Assembly: GCF_014650775.1 (NCBI RefSeq)
Contig: NZ_BMVP01000001.1
Span: 310,001 to 374,000 of the forward strand
DNA from: Streptomyces cirratus
Lineage (GTDB): Bacteria; Actinomycetota; Actinomycetes; Streptomycetales; Streptomycetaceae
Reading direction: 5' to 3'
Length of the DNA: 64,000 nucleotides
The notes below the pieces were generated by a model, which worked only from the letters and a program-made list of their open reading frames with translations, did no database searches and had not been told where the DNA came from. The position numbers and the translations under genes were made by a program. The first letter of the stretch is position 1. Each line of letters starts with the position of its first letter. This document shows, in pieces, positions 63,747 to 64,000 of the stretch.

Positions 63747-63824
63747 AGATAGCGTCAAATAGACGAGAAGTCGCTCCGAACGTCTTCCGAAGTCCCTTGT
63801 CGCAGAAGAGAAAGGGTGCGTGTC

Positions 63825-64000
63825 GTGACCACCGCCCAGCCTGTGGACGTCCAGCCCCTGGACGTCCAGCCGACGCCGCTCGCCCTGCTGCTGCTCGGCC
63901 GCGAAGCCGACCCCAAGAGCGAGCGCGGGGTCGAGTGCCCCGGCGACCTGCCCTCGCCGTCGGACCCGGACCTGGTGGCGCGCGCCCGCGCGGCCAAGGA
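63825..64000 (+). CDS. nadA: Quinolinate synthase NadA (N-terminal 58 codons; cut by window edge)
   Basis: GTG 63825 after GAAAGGG opens a frame that runs past the window end: TTAQPVDVQPLDVQPTPLAL, then LGREADPKSERGVECPGDLP and a helix ending in AAKE. This matches the N-terminus of Streptomyces NadA as I recall it. The enzyme condenses iminoaspartate and dihydroxyacetone phosphate to quinolinate using a [4Fe-4S] cluster; the cysteine ligands lie beyond the window. A DVQPL/DVQPT duplication is encoded by a 12-nt direct repeat. Confidence 0.85.
   Translation, partial: MTTAQPVDVQPLDVQPTPLALLLLGREADPKSERGVECPGDLPSPSDPDLVARARAAK

Overview
The window is chromosomal DNA from a Streptomyces-like actinomycete. 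The evidence is very high G+C with GC-rich third codon positions, frequent GTG/TTG starts, many genes with a -10 hexamer 6-7 nt before the start codon (leaderless transcripts), and lineage-typical families (SAV_6107 HEPN, DUF3040, MacRS, PASTA Ser/Thr kinase, PimB', actinobacterial bc1-aa3 oxidase with CtaF). It looks like conserved core chromosome. I see no phage, plasmid, CRISPR or biosynthetic gene cluster; the only mobile DNA is one small inverted-repeat element and dispersed GC-rich repeats. From memory, the gene content from metF to the IscA-like gene follows the M. tuberculosis block around Rv2172c-Rv2204c, with Streptomyces-specific genes inserted.

Layout. 1-8.2 kb: a truncated YhgE/Pip exporter with a degenerate ABC protein behind a TetR-type palindrome, a HEPN gene behind a PafBC/RecA-NDp-type DNA-damage promoter, a methyltransferase, DUF3040, DUF4126, a FAD amine oxidase/desaturase-like protein and a membrane protein. 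8.2-14.1 kb: metF, thiE, an Rv2175c homologue, a ferredoxin-reductase-like flavoprotein and the TPP-riboswitch operon thiO-thiS-thiG. 14.3-19.6 kb: PknL/PknB-type kinase, endonuclease IV, a His-rich DUF4396 membrane protein behind a CsoR-type copper box, a sulfite-oxidase-like molybdoenzyme, bacterioferritin and an iron-box-controlled bacterioferritin-associated ferredoxin. 19.6-23.2 kb: class II DAHP synthase divergent from an attenuator-controlled fused anthranilate synthase. 23.4-30.7 kb: phosphofructokinase, MacRS, acyltransferase, hydrolase, a membrane protein, an EEP-family hydrolase and glucokinase. 30.7-42.4 kb: DUF5304, ArsA-like, SRPBCC, phosphoesterase, acyl-CoA synthetase, cholesterol oxidase, PimB', a lipoprotein and two NlpC/P60 hydrolases. 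42.7-47.7 kb: NYN and zinc-ribbon proteins, rhomboid, a stand-alone RAM domain, and a PLP enzyme behind a SAM-IV riboswitch with a six-codon leader. 47.7-58.3 kb: trpD, ctaE-qcrCAB, a receiver-like protein, L,D-transpeptidase and ctaCDF. 58.6-64 kb: cysteine desulfurase-TusA fusion, adenosine kinase, a small protein abutting a MITE-like element, a membrane protein, IscA-like carrier and the start of nadA.

Functional themes: aerobic respiration (cytochrome bc1-aa3) with nearby sulfur and Fe-S supply genes; aromatic amino acid entry and tryptophan branch genes (aroH, trpE/G, trpD); thiamine and one-carbon metabolism; glycolytic entry and carbon control (glkA, pfkA); and envelope biogenesis. Regulation visible in sequence includes two riboswitches, a Trp attenuator, candidate CsoR, DmdR/IdeR, Crp and TetR sites, and many intrinsic terminators at convergent gene ends. 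Family names and regulatory calls rest on motif recognition by eye, without database searches.
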